64,000 bases of DNA from NCBI RefSeq assembly GCF_050948175.1, contig NC_135207.1:1302001-1366000 (forward strand), given 5' to 3'. This stretch comes from Xylocopa sonorina (lineage: Eukaryota > Arthropoda > Insecta > Hymenoptera > Apidae). This document shows positions 13,426 to 28,400 of the stretch, piece by piece (the first letter of the stretch is position 1; each line of letters begins with the position of its first letter). The notes beneath the pieces were generated by a model, which did no database searches, was not told the origin of the DNA, and worked only from the letters and a program-made list of their open reading frames with translations. Both the position numbers and the translations under genes were made by a program.

Positions 13426-16400
13426 GTGAGCCCCGCAATCCTTTTCATTTCGTTCATTGGCTAACCGCGCGTTCCAGCGTTTAACTCTGAATCGCTTTTC
13501 GAATCACTTTCTTCGTACAAATTATGCAAATTTTAGTGGAAAGTGTAATTGTTCGGCTTGAAAAGATGTCTGCAAGATAATTCGAAGCGAGGATCAGAGC
13601 TTGCAAAAATTTGATGAAATATCGAAATCTGGTTATCTCGGTTTATTATGAAGTGAAAAATCGGTTAACTGGTTTCTAGTCGGGTTTTTTTTAGTAAAGT
13701 ATGAATGCAAATGTCCAATAAACCGAGGAAAATAGATAAAAATATACTATATATAGTTTAGCGATTAGAATTACTTTTTATTCAAGAATTATATAAAATG
13801 AACGGGAGAATAACAACTTTATTATTATTAACATTTCATTATATGAAACGAATAGAAAAGTATCATGAGATATAACTTATAAATCTTGTTTTTTAATAAA
13901 ATAATATTTAAGGAAAATTAATGCGTCCAATGGGTCAAATTTCGTGGATGAACGTAGTTTAGTACAGAAATTGCCACCGATCGAAGAAAAATCCAAAGAA
14001 ATCGGGAAAATGCGAGTTTTATGGTTAAGTGTATTTTAGCCATCTTTAAGCGATTTGCAAAGCCTAATAAAAATGCCAAATACTGTAACTTATTATTATA
14101 ATTCGTTTGGTAGATGTTAACACAAGCGTAGATATTCACAAACGATTACTTTATATTTGTTTTAATTTCTTATATAGAAAGTTATGCAATTGATATTTTG
14201 TGTTTTAATTAAAATTAGGAAAGTATTACGCAGCATTTTTTGGTTGAACTTTTGCTAGGTTTGATTCGAATTGAAATGGTATCACAGAGAGATTAAGAGG
14301 CATTTTAATCTAGATTCTATATAAGGAAAATTGTTGCTTACATTTTGTTATTTTAATAATATTTCTTTGTAGATTTAATACAAGTATATTCTAATTGCTT
14401 TATATTTTTCACAGATTAATTAAACTATTCAAAAATAATAAAATATCTTGATTTGAAAATTGCAAAAAGCAAATTCGACTCAACGTTCAACGAGATTAAA
14501 CTGATACAAATGACACTTATAACTATATGAAAGAATCAAAAGGCCCCAAAAAAATGTTAAATGAAATAAAACCTAACGACAAACAAGTCGAAATAGTATT
14601 ATCCATTCTAAAAGATATCACGGCATGTTTAAACGTTGTCGAAAAGTAGTTGCACCTAAAGAAAAAAAAGAAACAAAAAAGAAACAATCTCAACATTATT
14701 CAGTTCACTCGAGAAAAAGATAATCAATGATCGAAAGCCTACCAAACAAGCGTTACCACATTCGTACGATTCCTTTCTCGTTTTTTTTTTCTTGTTCTTT
14801 TCAATTTTGTAACCTGTTTCAAGAGAGAGATATCTTTTAAGGAAAGGTAGAGCGAAAAAGAAACGAAAAAGGAGCGAGGTTTACGTAAGAGGAGACCACA
14901 AGCTTTTACCGTGCGGGACGGAGAAAATTCTTCGCGACAAAAAGCGAACGCGGGGCCCGTCTGTTGCATTTTTCGTCTCCGCTCGGTGTTGCACGCAGCG
15001 AGAGTCGCGTGCAATCCGTCTGACGTAAAACCGTAATTACGATCGGCTGACTTTTCTGTCGTCAGAATTTCACGGACTGCAGAAGAAAATCGTGCCTGTC
15101 GGTATTCTTTTTTCTATTCTTTTTCTCTTTTTTTTCATTTCTTTATTTCTTTATTTCATTCTCCTCGCCTTTAAATTGTATCTACGGTATCTGGAAATAC
15201 ACCGTGCAACTAGGTTGAATTTGCGAATAATAAATTACGCTTCTGTCGATAACTTCAAAATATAACTTCTCAAGTTCATTTATTTATAATTTCAAATATA
15301 TTAAGCGGAGCCATTTAAATGAAAATAGCTTTCATCTCGAAACACAAGAATAAGAACAAATCGTAACAACTTCATTTACTCTGTTAGCAAATTATCTATT
15401 CAAGAACGTTTTGTTTATGTAACTGCGAAAACAAAAAACTGTTATTTTTTTCTTTCGAGCGAAAGAGTTAATTTCTTGACTCATGGTTATTAAAACTTTT
15501 TATACGCCCCATTTAACGAGTGCTCGCTGTAGTTGCTTCGCAGTTCAGTTAAAAGTAGACAAATATTTTATTCGGCTAATGGGATTTCGCGTTTCTTATC
15601 AGATCAACTGGTGTTGCGCTCAGCCGCATTTTTCTACAAAGTCCGATCGATCGTGCATTCGAATTCGAAAGCAAAGTAGATCCTGAAAAGGATCGCGCGA
15701 TTTTACCAGATATGATCGGGACGAGCCGAACTTTCGATCGTTAATTACAACCACCGCTGCTCGACGCGGACAGTTTGTCAAGAAAAAGTCGTCCGAGGTC
15801 GGTGAAACGCAGAAAGTACACGAACGATGCCCTGTACAATATACGTTCTGTAAAAAAATACCTTTCCACTTGAAACAGCGTGCACGTTACTTGGTATCGA
15901 CTTCTAAACAAGAAAGTAGTGTACATGCGTGCAACAGCATTGTTTCGATCTTTAAAAATTGTAAGAATTACAAGTTTTTTTTATCAATTATTGAAAACGA
16001 TAAGATATGAAATACTTCGCAAGAAAATTGTTAGCCTTTAAAAGAATAATCAGTCCCTGTTCAATTTTGTTTAACTATTTTATATAACACATTGGTTAAC
16101 CTCTTCGTTATTTTCTAAAGTATTCGACCATTTCCTTCATTTCGCGATGGTTTTCTAATTTTCTAACCGCTTACGAAATGTTTAACTTCGATCATTCCGT
16201 GAAACGATGCTTTTAGCAGAATATGTCAACCATCTCGCAGGTTTCTATACGCATACCTAGCCATATGTTGCACGTACGTGGTTGGTTTCCTCGTTGCACC
16301 AAGTTATGAACGAAGAACATTACTCAATAACAGTACATCGACTTTTGAACTATGCCCGAGTAAACAGGCAATTAACTAACTTTTTCCTCGTTAAACATCG

Positions 16401-19400
16401 ATCTTACCACGCGCGAGGTTCCGCCCCACGTACAGGGTGGGTCTCGTTACGCGACGACTTGGAATCATTCGCTGGAAGACTCGTAAATGATTCGATATAT
16501 AGAAGAAATATTTTAAACAAAAATTGCACGATTCTAGAGGCACGTAAATATTTCAGTCACTTTCTTGATATTTTGATTTTCTTATGGAGATACGAGCAGT
16601 GAATTATGCGTTACAAAATGATAGGTGCGAAGGTGCGGCAATCTAGAAATTTCTATTCACTGGGATATTATATCGAAATATGTTTTACTTTACTTTTCAA
16701 ATAATTGTCCGTCTAGCCACAAGTTGAGATCGATGGAATCGATACGCTTGTTTTTATGGGAGTAAATGCATCAGTATAGTTAGTTAAAAATGAAATTCAT
16801 CGCTGGACACCGACGATCCAAGGAATAGAAATCGAACACCACTTATAATCCGATTAAACAAATGATTTATAGTATTTTCAGTAATATTTCAGTAAAAATT
16901 ATTTTCAGATTGAATGTCTTTTACCTGGAATTCGATATTCCTTCAGAATACGAAAAACAACATTAGGCATTTTAGTTAAAAAACTGAAAGTCACTTTTGT
17001 ATCTTGATTAAAAAGATTTCTTTCTTCATTGTGTATAATTTACGAGTCATCTCAGGCTTTAATGCTGCACGAGTTTCACCCTGTATAGAAATACTTTAAT
17101 ACAACATGTAATTTCCACACCTATGAATTACATAACTCCAAGGAAACTATAACATGTATTACATTAAATATAGCTCGAGACTATCGTCCTTGTAGTTACT
17201 AAAATTATGCCGCTAATTGTACAAAAAGAAATCTAGTAAGAATTATATTGCACAAACATTGTTTGATCTAACTATTAGTATGATGCAATCATTGTTTCAT
17301 TTTCGTTTGGCAAGAAAGTAATTTTGGTTTTAGCAGGTAGTTTTCTTCTTCTGTCAATGTTATCAGTTTTTTCTTTCAATAATTGGTAATTGACACTTTT
17401 AGACTACTGCAGAAACAAATTCCGTGTAATTTTGTTTGCAACTGGTAGTTTATGTTCAATGTTAACACGAAATACAAAAATAAAAGCATTCATAAAAGCA
17501 AAAAGTTGTGAGCTGTGGCCCACAAAGAGATATGTCAAGTTTATGGTGTTGCACGTGTCAGAATTGATTTAAAAGATTTCATTCTGGAGATTTCTCGCTT
17601 AAAGATAACCGACATGCTGGTCGACCTTCCGAGGTTGACGATGACAAAATGAAAGTCATGTATAATAACTATACGAGAGATTGCAAAATGGTTACATGTA
17701 TCACATACAATTGAGAATCTCTTAAGATGTCTTGATCCTTTTCCGAAACGAATTGTCACTAGTGATGAAAATGGATCATCTACAAATAACATTAATCGAA
17801 AAAGATCGCGAACTGCTTCCAAGCAACCAAACAATCAACTCGGATGTTTGCTGTCAACAACTTATGAAATTGAAGGAAGCAATCAAAGAGAAAAGGCCAG
17901 ATATGTGTAGCCCCTACGTTGCACCATTAGATTATTATTTATTTTGAAGTTTACAAAAATTTTTAAATGATAAAAATTTTAATTTTCAAAATAAATTTAA
18001 AATTTGAATTTTCTCAAATCGCACTTAGTTGAATCTTTTGATGGCAAGGAGCAGAAGTTCTATGACCGCGAAATTATAAAGTTATCAGAATGATTAAAGT
18101 TCACATTCGTAAAATAAAATTTGTATAAAAAAAATTGAGTTTTATTTCACACTGAAAAAGTCTAAATTACATTCTTGCCAACCCAATAACATATCGAACA
18201 ATTTTTTAACTTATCAATTTAAAAGGAAAAGTTGAATTAAGTGGAATTAACATAGATCCATAATGTCACTCATAATCATATAGTTGACAAAAATCAGAGG
18301 GGTTAATTAATGGACTTGTCTCTGTGTATGTCAGATTAGATAAATTGTACAGACGTAAAACGTAGAAATAGAGAAATTAAGAAAATTAGATAAATTAGAT
18401 GAACAAGGTCGGGCAGCAAACAGACAGATTAAACGAATTGAATACATAAAGTGCATCAGATAAACCAAATGATTCTGTAACATGCCATTTCTTTCCTAAA
18501 TTCTAATTAAATACCAACGACCTCTTCCTCTCGTATCTACAGTTCAAACAAACTTTCATCATTTACGTCTTTTATGATTCCAAAATAAGTTTAAGCGATA
18601 CGATTAAATATTGATTCTTAACGTCAGAATTATCTTCCTTTTTTTTAAAGAACATTTTGTCTTTTCTGTTTGTTTTATCCGGTGATTTCCGTAAAATGGC
18701 CATTTCTCTCCAATATTCGAAACAATCGTTTAAAACGGGAAAATGATCACGACTAGAACAAATATGAAAACGAAAATTTCCGTAGAGAACGGCAGTGTTG
18801 ACTAAAAAAAAAAAATAAAGACTCGGCGAGGAGCAATTTGCTAAATCGAACGTTCCGTTTCTCTCGTAGACACCGGAAAAAAAGAGCAGATCGAGGCTGT
18901 AAACCTGGAACTGGTCTCGATGAGGCCTTACGCGGGCAACAATCTTCAGACGAAGGGTCAGGAGGCATGCGAGGTTCCAGCTGATCCCTACGAGGAGTAC
19001 TTCGTTCCAGTGAACGAGCATCGAAAGTACATCAGGTAACGAACATCTGAAAACGTTCCTACGCTCACTCTGTTCTCTTCCTGGCTACTGTTTAACATTA
19101 AATCGCGTTCACCAGTCCGGGGCGTTCCGAGATCGTTCGAATTGCAAAGGGATCGTGTAGAAAATCTAAAAGAAAAACTAACGCGAGCCTCGATCGGGAG
19201 GATTCTAGGGCGCGCACCTGGTCATTGCGCTTTAACTCCTTGTAGTGATATTCAAACTTAAAGATCGAACTCGTGTCTTGGACGAAGGTAAATTCCAACA
19301 TATTTTCCTCCCTAAAAGATAATAATATTTACTAGATTGAAAAATTAAATTGTAAAATTGTGTAGCTTGAAAAATGTCCGCACACTTTCTCCTGATCACT

Positions 19401-22400
19401 GATAATTTATGTAATTCTGAAGTAGTTACTCGAAGAGTGTGTTTATTCAAGAGAGTAAAATGAAAACGAGATACGAGAAGTATTATCGGTATTATTTAGC
19501 GAATAAAATAACTTTAAGCGCGAAATAAAAAGTGATAACGATTAAAATTTGAGTAAAGTATTATATGTATTATAATTTTTGCTAATTAGATCGGGGTTGC
19601 GCAATAAGGGTAGGTAAAGTACGAGGGAAAATTCAGATTCAGGAATATTCGAAATTGAAAACATGTCCCACGTCCAGATCCTGACGTTCGTGCATTATTC
19701 ATGTTGTGTTTTGCTTAGTTGCTAAAACGACAGATTTACTGGCTGAATACAAATTAAAAGAACACTTCGGAGTTCTGAGGAAGGTTGAACGCAAAAACGG
19801 TCAGAGTACGTGTTGGCGTCAGAATACGTGCGAAAGCAATTACCTTACGAACGTCGAATAATTATTCTATCGCCTTACTCAGTCCCAAAGTTAATAAACA
19901 TCCAACGGAAAAGTTTCAATTTCATCTCTCTCAAGACGGAAGAACGAGTGACGCATCAATTTTCAGGAACGACACTTTATCCCCGTATAAACGTGAAACC
20001 TGGTTTCATCGCCATTTTAATATTCATCCAGCGTATTTTACGCGTCCTCCATTTCTCCGCCCGCTAGTTTACACATGCTAATGTATTCCTAGATCCTTCG
20101 CATTTGCAATATTATCATTTCTCGCCGAAAGAGCTCGTGCCCTTTTCCAGCGACGATTTTTCGCGTTCTGCGCAGCGTGGCGAGAGAATTCGTTGCTTCA
20201 CGTTCCCATTGATTTTCAAACCGGACGCTGTAACTGAAACGAAATCGAAAACTACGTAAAAATTACAGAAGAAACGAAACAATTAATGATCGTTACCGAT
20301 AATAAAATGTCGATGGCAATTTTGTATACGTAAAGAGGAAATGCGAGTGCATTGAAAGATAAAAAAAAGCAAAACTACCGACACTGGCGAGATGAACGAA
20401 GGTCCGCAGACATTGCGGGTTCGACACACGTTCATCCAAGGAAAAGCTTGCGAAAACGCAGGAGCGATCGTCCTTCGTCAAGCTGCACGCTGAGTACCAG
20501 AAATGTGGAACTGTGCATCAGCCACGAATTTAGTTCACGACCAACAACCAGTCTCGTTTGTTTTCAATGTTTTCACGCTGATAATAATTACGGAAGGGAA
20601 CGAGGAGGCGATCGATGCGAGAAATCCGTCGATTTTTGTCTGCATAAGCTGTGTAGTGACGCGTAGTTGTTCCTTTCTTTTTTTTTAACCATTTTTTTCT
20701 TCTTTTGCTGGCTTTCTGTGTACATAGCTGTAGTATCAGCGTCGAGGTAACTTGAAAGGATATCTTCCGAGAATTTTTTTCTTAGAACGATGTAGCTACT
20801 TGATTTATGTCCATTTAGAGGGAGCACACGAGACACGTCGCGAGGCTACGTTTAGGTGAATACCATCGACTTGGTAGAAGAGCGAAAAGTAGTGTGATCG
20901 TAATAGCGGAGTGCACCGATGCAATAGTTCGAACGCCGTTTTCGCATGGAGCATAATTTCAATTCGCCTGATTAGTTCGCGTGAATTTTCACATTTATCT
21001 CTTCGACGATTTTTCAATTAATCGAAAATGATTACGTTCGAAGGAGAACACCACTAAAAATATACAAAATTAGGGGCAATATTTTTATATGTCGATATCT
21101 ATAGCGTGCGTCTGTGTGTGTATGCGAATTCATCTGTTGCAGCAAATCTTATAAAAATTTACGTAAACAACTGATGAAAGTAATTACAGTAGAATGTCAA
21201 TTACAAAAATATCGATCGATTGAAAAAAATTGCTGAAATTCTTATTAATTACCTTTCTTCTATTCTAATTGGATGATCAAGGTCACGTGCAGCTTTTTAG
21301 ATTATTAGTAAGTTGTACACTTGTTTCTGTTTGATATTAATATGTATAAACAAAGAAAAGAGTGAATGCGAAAACAGAGTGATTCGATTGTCGAAACTGC
21401 ACCTGTTATGATTGATCGAGATATAATCGAAGTTTCTCTGTAACACTTTTCCTCTGTTAGCACCTGTAGAAACGACTACACCATGATTAATCGCGTTAAA
21501 GTCCTCTAAAATTTTCAGCCTCGTCGTCGTCTAGTTTCTCGAAGTTTACAAATTCTGAAATAAATATTAAATCTTTAGTGTAATACCAAAACCAGCGCGT
21601 ATTAAGAGCAATTTCTTTGCACTTGTGTAAAAATTTAGGAATTTGTTTTAAAAAATCGAGAAATACATGATTAGGTTAAAAATGTTTCAAGGATACTTCG
21701 ACTCTGAAAAATATTACTAAAATATATTATGAAAATAAATTAAAACATCAGAAATCCTTTTCAAAAAGAGGGAGGGAAAGAAAGAGGGAGAGAGAAATAA
21801 AACTGTGTTTGTTTAAACAAAATTGGTTTCATAACTCAAATATATGTTTACTTCATTAAAAAGGCTTAAGACTAAAATTAATTCACTCAAAACTCCCTTA
21901 ATTTGTATAAATAAATCATTTATTATATTACAAAAACAAATGAATTTAAAATAGTAATAAATATACAAAGTACCTAAACTTAAGTAAACATTTTGTTCGA
22001 TTAAAACCAATTTCATCTCTCGATCTCTTTCAAAAGCAAATTTATTATAACGTAATAAACGAGATCAATTTCCCTTCGACGAGCAATTCTCTGAATCGAT
22101 GTTCCCGAAAGAATGCTTTGAAATGGTACGAAAGCCAACGAGTATTTGCTCCATGCGAGGTCGTTCGCTAGGCGTAAAGTTTAGAGCCACCAGTATCCAG
22201 CTTGAACGGCGCTGACCGCGAGGTTCTATGCCCACACGAGACACACGTATATACACACATACACCAACAGAGGCCAGCAGCAAGTAGAGAGTTAGACGGT
22301 GTTTTCTGTTGTCACGATACCTAGCAGGGGTCCCGAGGCCGAGGTTGAAACAACCGTGGCTGGAGTGCGTTTTGATTTGGGCCCCGGCGTCGGCCGCGAG

Positions 22401-25400
22401 GGACTCAGCCTGAGAGACCCAGCCGCCGGACTGGTCGACTATTCCCACTGGCTGACAGCCCTCAGGTACATTGAAGGATGCTTACGGATGAGGAGAGGCT
22501 GCTGATCGATGAAACGAAATGGTGGATGCGCACGATTCGCGAACTAACCCGCTTACACCCCGCTGCTGCCCCATATCTTATCTTATATCGTTTCTATTTT
22601 TTTTTTTTTTGCCTTTTTTTTTCTCTTCCATCCATTATCAAACTTAATGGCTGAGCCTGGCGATGCCCAACGGCTAAAACGCCGCGAACCAATTCACAAT
22701 CCTCCCATTTGCAAACTGCACCGCGATGATAACAGAGATACGCTACCATAAACATATAAATAGACCGAAGGGTGATAGTCCGCCATATTTTTCCTTATTT
22801 TTTTTTTTTTCTCGTTACGAGATGCTTGAAAAAAGAAACCTCACGAGTCTTGTAGTTGCCACACACATACGGCATCATCACTGTTGCTCAATGACAGAAT
22901 TGACGTGCCATAACAGGCGTTGGTGCGCAATGAAACCTCAGAGGCAGACTCCCAACACGTGGACACGAGTATCGTCGCGTGGTACAATTCCTCGAGGAAT
23001 CTTTCGTTAAACGATCTGCCGAGGGGATAAAAGGGACACAACAGAATACGCGCTTAAAAAAAAAAAAAAAACGGAAAACGTTAGTTCTGGAGTTGATCAG
23101 ACGATCGCGGCGGCGAGTCGTTTAGAACGTGGTGTCTGCTCGTCTAGGGAAGCTTCTAATCCCATGATTGCTGAAGAAGGCCTCGAATACATTGACAAGC
23201 ACAGTGCTGTACAAAATACGCTTCTGTTGGGTCTAGGATGAGGGTGAATCGAGAACGATGTCGGTGGTCGTGGTTAATTGTGGACGAAATTATGTTACAG
23301 AGGGGAGAAACTTTACGTAACGAAGGACAAACGATCCAGGAGCTCGTACTGGAGGAGGATGGCCTGGGGCTGCGGTTTGTTGGTTCTGTTGGTGGCCGTC
23401 ATCATTGCTATTTTGGCCGCAAGTAAGAATCTTTTCTGTTTCTTCATCTCGAAACTATTTCTACGACGAAACGAGTAAAATTTTCCTCGCGAGTTCGTAC
23501 AAGAATCGATACCACACGATTTCCTAAATGTTCAATAGAATGTGAAATTTCGACAGTGCGATTACCTAAGAGTTAACCTCGACGCGATATTTTTTGCGTC
23601 GAACCGCCTAAGCGAACTTAAAAGATATTCAATCAAAGAAAACTGATCGCTTCTTACGGTTCAACATTTTTTATACACACGTTACGTAACGTATCGCAAG
23701 AAGGAATGCACATTCCTTTTCTTAAAAAAATAGCACAAGAAGAAACTCGAACGTTATGAAAACGCTTGAGAATATCCTCGATATTAGATAACGAAATAAA
23801 TGAAAAAAGAGAAAATTAATGCGAATGATCAATTTTATTCTAGCTGGAGTAATCCTGACGCAGGAGGCCTCGGAACCACTGGAAAACGTCCAACAGACCA
23901 ATTCTCGGCAATTCGACAACGTACGAACCGCAGGGAGTCAAAAGTACATGAAGGATCCACCGTCGAGTCCTCCGCCAGCGACTTCGAGTTTCCCACCCTG
24001 GCCAACGACCGACGAAACTCTTTATAACACCGTTCCAAGCGCCCTAGACGGTGCACTAAAGCTGGACGAGTTCCGCTGGAACGATGACCTGGGCGATCCT
24101 AAATCGAGGATGTACAGACAAGTCAGTTCAGAGATCGAAGAGTACTTGAAGAACACGTTGCAACAGACCGCGGATAATGTGACAGTCGTTAAGGTCTACG
24201 ACATAAACAGGGACGGCGAGGTGAAGTTTAGGATAAGTTATCCGCCACGTACCACGCCAGAGGAAATGCAACAGATGATCGAGCAAACGTTGCAGAAGAC
24301 TGACAATATGATTGGACAATACCATTTGGGTAGTCTGAAAGTGAACAAATTGGTTGATCAGTGTCAGAGTGGGAGCCTTGGGTGTTCCGAGGAGTGCAGT
24401 TACGATTATTCTAAGGGACTGTTCGTGTGTTCTTGTAGAAGTGGGAAGATGTTGGATAACGACGGGAAGAACTGCGTTGATGAAAATGATTTGAGTAATG
24501 TGCAAATGGACGATGAAACGCCGCCGTCTAGTCCGGCAGTTGGACGTGATTACTTTCAGGGAAGGAGCGGTGGGGCTGGATCAGTGTTTGAACCCGGTAA
24601 GCCTGATAACAGGGATCATTTGGATTTCAGTACGGAAAGTACGCATACGGGACACGTTTCATCGCTAGACAATGAACATGAATTTCATCTACATCCAAGA
24701 CCGACGTATGATTCTTCCGCGTTATCAGAAGGAACACCTGTACAGGACACTGACTCGATAAATTGGATGCATGATCATGCGATGCACGACCATTCGACAC
24801 ACGATCATTCGACGCATGATCATTCGACGCACGATCATTCGATGCACGATCATTCGATGCACGATCATTCGATGCACGATCATTCGATGCACGATCATTC
24901 GACCCAACATCATTCAATGGATGACCACTTAAACCATTCTATCGTTGAACCAAGTTCTGGTCCAGAGCCTACCTTTGCTGAGCCGGAACCTTCCGCGGAA
25001 CCAGAACCCTCCGCGGAACCGGAACCCTCCGCAGAACCAAAACCTTATGCTCAACCAGAACTTTTCGCTGAACCAGAACCTTCCATTGAACCAGAACCTT
25101 CAGCTACATCAGAACCATCCGCCGAACCAGGACCTTTCGCTGAACCAGAACCTTCCGCCGAACCAGAACCTTCCGTCGAACCAGAACCTTTCGTCGAACC
25201 AGAACCTCCCGCCGAACCAGAACCTTCCGCCGAACCAGAACCCTTCGCTGAACCAGAACTTTCCGTCAAACCAGAAACTTCCGCTGAACCAGAACCTTTT
25301 GCTGAACCAAAAGCCATTGAATCAGGACCTTCTACTGCACCTACATCGTTTGCTGAATTGAAGCCATTTACACAATCTTCTTTTGAAACAGAACCTTCTG

Positions 25401-28400
25401 CTGAACCGGAGCCTTCTGTTGAACCAAAGCCGAAATCTTCAATTGAGCAAGAATTAAAACCTTCTACTGAACAAAAATCCGGAGCTGAACCAGAGGCCTC
25501 AGCTAAACCAGAACCCTCTTTCAAGCCATTACCTTCTGTTGAACCAGAATCTGTTGCTGAACCAGAACCAACTACTGAACCATTGCCGTCTGTTGAACCT
25601 GAGCCTTCTGCTGAACCTGAGCCTTCTGCAGAACCAGAACCTTCTGCAGAACCTGAGCCATCTGTAGAACAAGAGCCTTCTGCAGAACCAAAACCTTCTG
25701 CAGAACCAGAGCCTTCTGCGGAACCAGAGCCTTCTGCAGAACCAAAACCTTCTGCAGAACCAGAGCCTTCTGCGGAACCAGAGCCTTCTGCGGAACCAAA
25801 ACCTGCAGAACCAGAGCCTTCTGCGGAACCAAAACCCGCAGAACCAGAGCCTTCTGCGGAGCCAGAGCCTTCTGTGGAACCACAACCTTCTGCAGTAACA
25901 GAGCCTTCTGCGGAGCCAGAGCCTTCTGCGGAACCACAACCTTCTGCTGTATCAGAGCCTTCTGCAGAACCTGAGCCCTCTGCAGAACCACAACCTTCTG
26001 CTGTATCAGAGCCTTCTGCAGAAGCTGAGCCCTCTGCAGAACCACAACCTTCTGCTGCATTGGAGCCTTCTGCAGAACCACAACCTGCTGCTGTATCAGA
26101 ACCTTCTGCAGAACCACAACCTTCTGCTGTATCAGAGCCTTCTACACAACCAGAGTCTTCTACAGAACCTGAACCTTCTGCAGAACCGAAGCCTTCTGCT
26201 GTATCAGAGCCTACTGCTGAACCAAAGCCATCTACTGAACCAGAGCCTACTGCTGAACCAAAGCCTTCTGCTGAACCGGAACCTACTGCTGCACCAGAAC
26301 CTGCTGCCATGCCAGAACCCCCGTCTGAAACAGAACCTTCTGTAAAACCAAAACCCGCTGCTGTGCCAGAACCTTCCGCTGAACCAAAATCTGCTACAGA
26401 ATTGGTACTCACTAATTTGGACTCGCCAATAGAAACTACAACTAGCATTGAACTAGCACTTTCCGCTGAACCACAGTCAACTGAAACAGTGGCTATGGAT
26501 GAATCTAAATTCTCTACAGAGCCACAATTATCCACTGAAGCAGAAATTGATTCAAAACCATCAGTTGGTAAAGAACCTCCTGTTGAACCTAAACCAACAG
26601 TTCAACCGGAACCTATCACTGAATCAAAATCTGCTGCTAACGAAGCAGAGACTTCTACTGAACACGAATTACCAACTGTCCCTAATATGCCCTCTGATTC
26701 TATTGACCATTCCACTGACGCATCAGACATTATGAAGTCAAAAGATTCTGGTAACGAAATGTCTCTTAACGAAACAAAATTCCCCACTGAATCTGTGACT
26801 ACAAATAAAATGACTGCAGAAATGATTACCGAATTACCTTCCACCGAATCGCCTGATATGATAAACATAGCAAAGTCTCCAGTTGAATCTCCTATTACGA
26901 AATCAGAGATGGAAAAAGAAATTGTGAACAGTTTCACGTCTCCTACGGACATTGAACCAGAATCAACGACTCTCGCGATGTCTGAAGAAAGTACGTTACC
27001 CACAGTGCCAAGTGATGAAAAATCGCCTGATAACATGGCAAGCAACGATGCGCCTTTACCAGTAATTCCGTTAACATCTGATGCTAAAGAAGAAACGATG
27101 CCCACGAATCGCTCGGACGTTAGTGCTACTCCAATGGACACCACAATAAAAGAAGACATTAACGAAGACAAAACGACGACGAGCTCCATTGAAATGGATA
27201 AACAAGAAATGTCAAAAGTTGAACCGGTTACTGAAACCAACGTACCACAAAACGAAATGGTGGGTTACACTACGATGAACATAAATAATGAAGAATCCGA
27301 TGCCGCGAATATTTCATCAGAATCTACTTCCGGAGTCCTATCCAATACTCAATCTTCAATCTCTGAAGAATCTGCTACAAACCCCGAGACAACTTCTCTT
27401 TTAGTAGACGTTACAGCAGAAAATACGACCGAATTGAATTCTATTATGAAGCACACTAGCACAGAAGTAAATGACGAGAAACCTAAACAGCAGGATATCC
27501 CAACATTATCTAAAGAACTCTCCCCTGTACAACCAGAGTCAACTGTGCACGAGGTCAATGAAACCAACGTGATCGAACACATGCCAACGACTGTCTTTTC
27601 TAAATTACCAAAGAATTTTGGCCAAAACGTAGAACCTCTTATAGAACCACTTAAAAACGACACGCAAGACGAGTTTATTATGCTGATACCAAAAATTGAA
27701 CAGACCACGGAAGTTCGTGACCCTCATGCTATCATTCCTCAACTAATACCTGAACAGAGTGTTCAGTCTTCCAACGGGCCATCGACAGGCTCTCCCGAGA
27801 CTTCGACGACAGAAAATAAGATTCAATCCTCCACTGAGTCCATCGAAACAGTTCTGCATCATTCAACCAATCATCCGGAGGAAAACATAGTTTCAGTGGC
27901 CGATTCAATTCGCTACGAGGACAATTTGGACCATTCGACCAATCATCCTTTGCACCCAGCGGTGTTCCCTGAAAATACAGTTGAGCATGCAACGGAAAAG
28001 TTCGATCCAGCTTATGACAAGCATATAGACGATATGTCTCCCTTCTTACCTGATGTTCAGAAGGAGAAAGAAGTGAAGAAAGCGCCTAGATTGGACAAGG
28101 ACGAGCAGGATGTTCCCAATCCGTTCGATGGTCACGTCGAGGACGTTGTTACGTACAAATCGTTAACGGAGACGTCTGCAGAAGATAAAGTGAACGAAAC
28201 TGAAGCAAAGGATTCTTTGAACGATGTTCACCCAGAATCGCATAACGTTCAAGAATCCGATGTACAAGGAACTGAAGGTCTGCAAGTGAAAGATGTAAAA
28301 GGTGTAAATGAGGTTGGTCGTGGCTTCAAAACCGATGGTTTGGACATTCCCGAGATCAATGATACAGAGTCTGGTATTCAAAATGCACTGCACAACTACG

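Noticed and set aside
17050..17095. Transposon-end motif caccctgtatag
   Set aside because: No inverted partner was found nearby, so an element cannot be delimited.
18572..19021. 149-codon minus-strand frame
   Set aside because: It overlaps exon 2 of the protease homologue on the other strand, has no domain, and has biased composition outside the exon.
25572..26117. Second minus-strand frame over the repeat (Val/Leu/Gln-rich)
   Set aside because: Another shadow of the same tandem array.
25051..26535. 494-codon minus-strand open frame rich in Gly, Ser and Ala
   Set aside because: It is the antisense of the Glu-Pro-Ser repeat. Tandem repeats lacking stops on one strand often leave the other open. 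It has no signal, splice support or non-repeat sequence.
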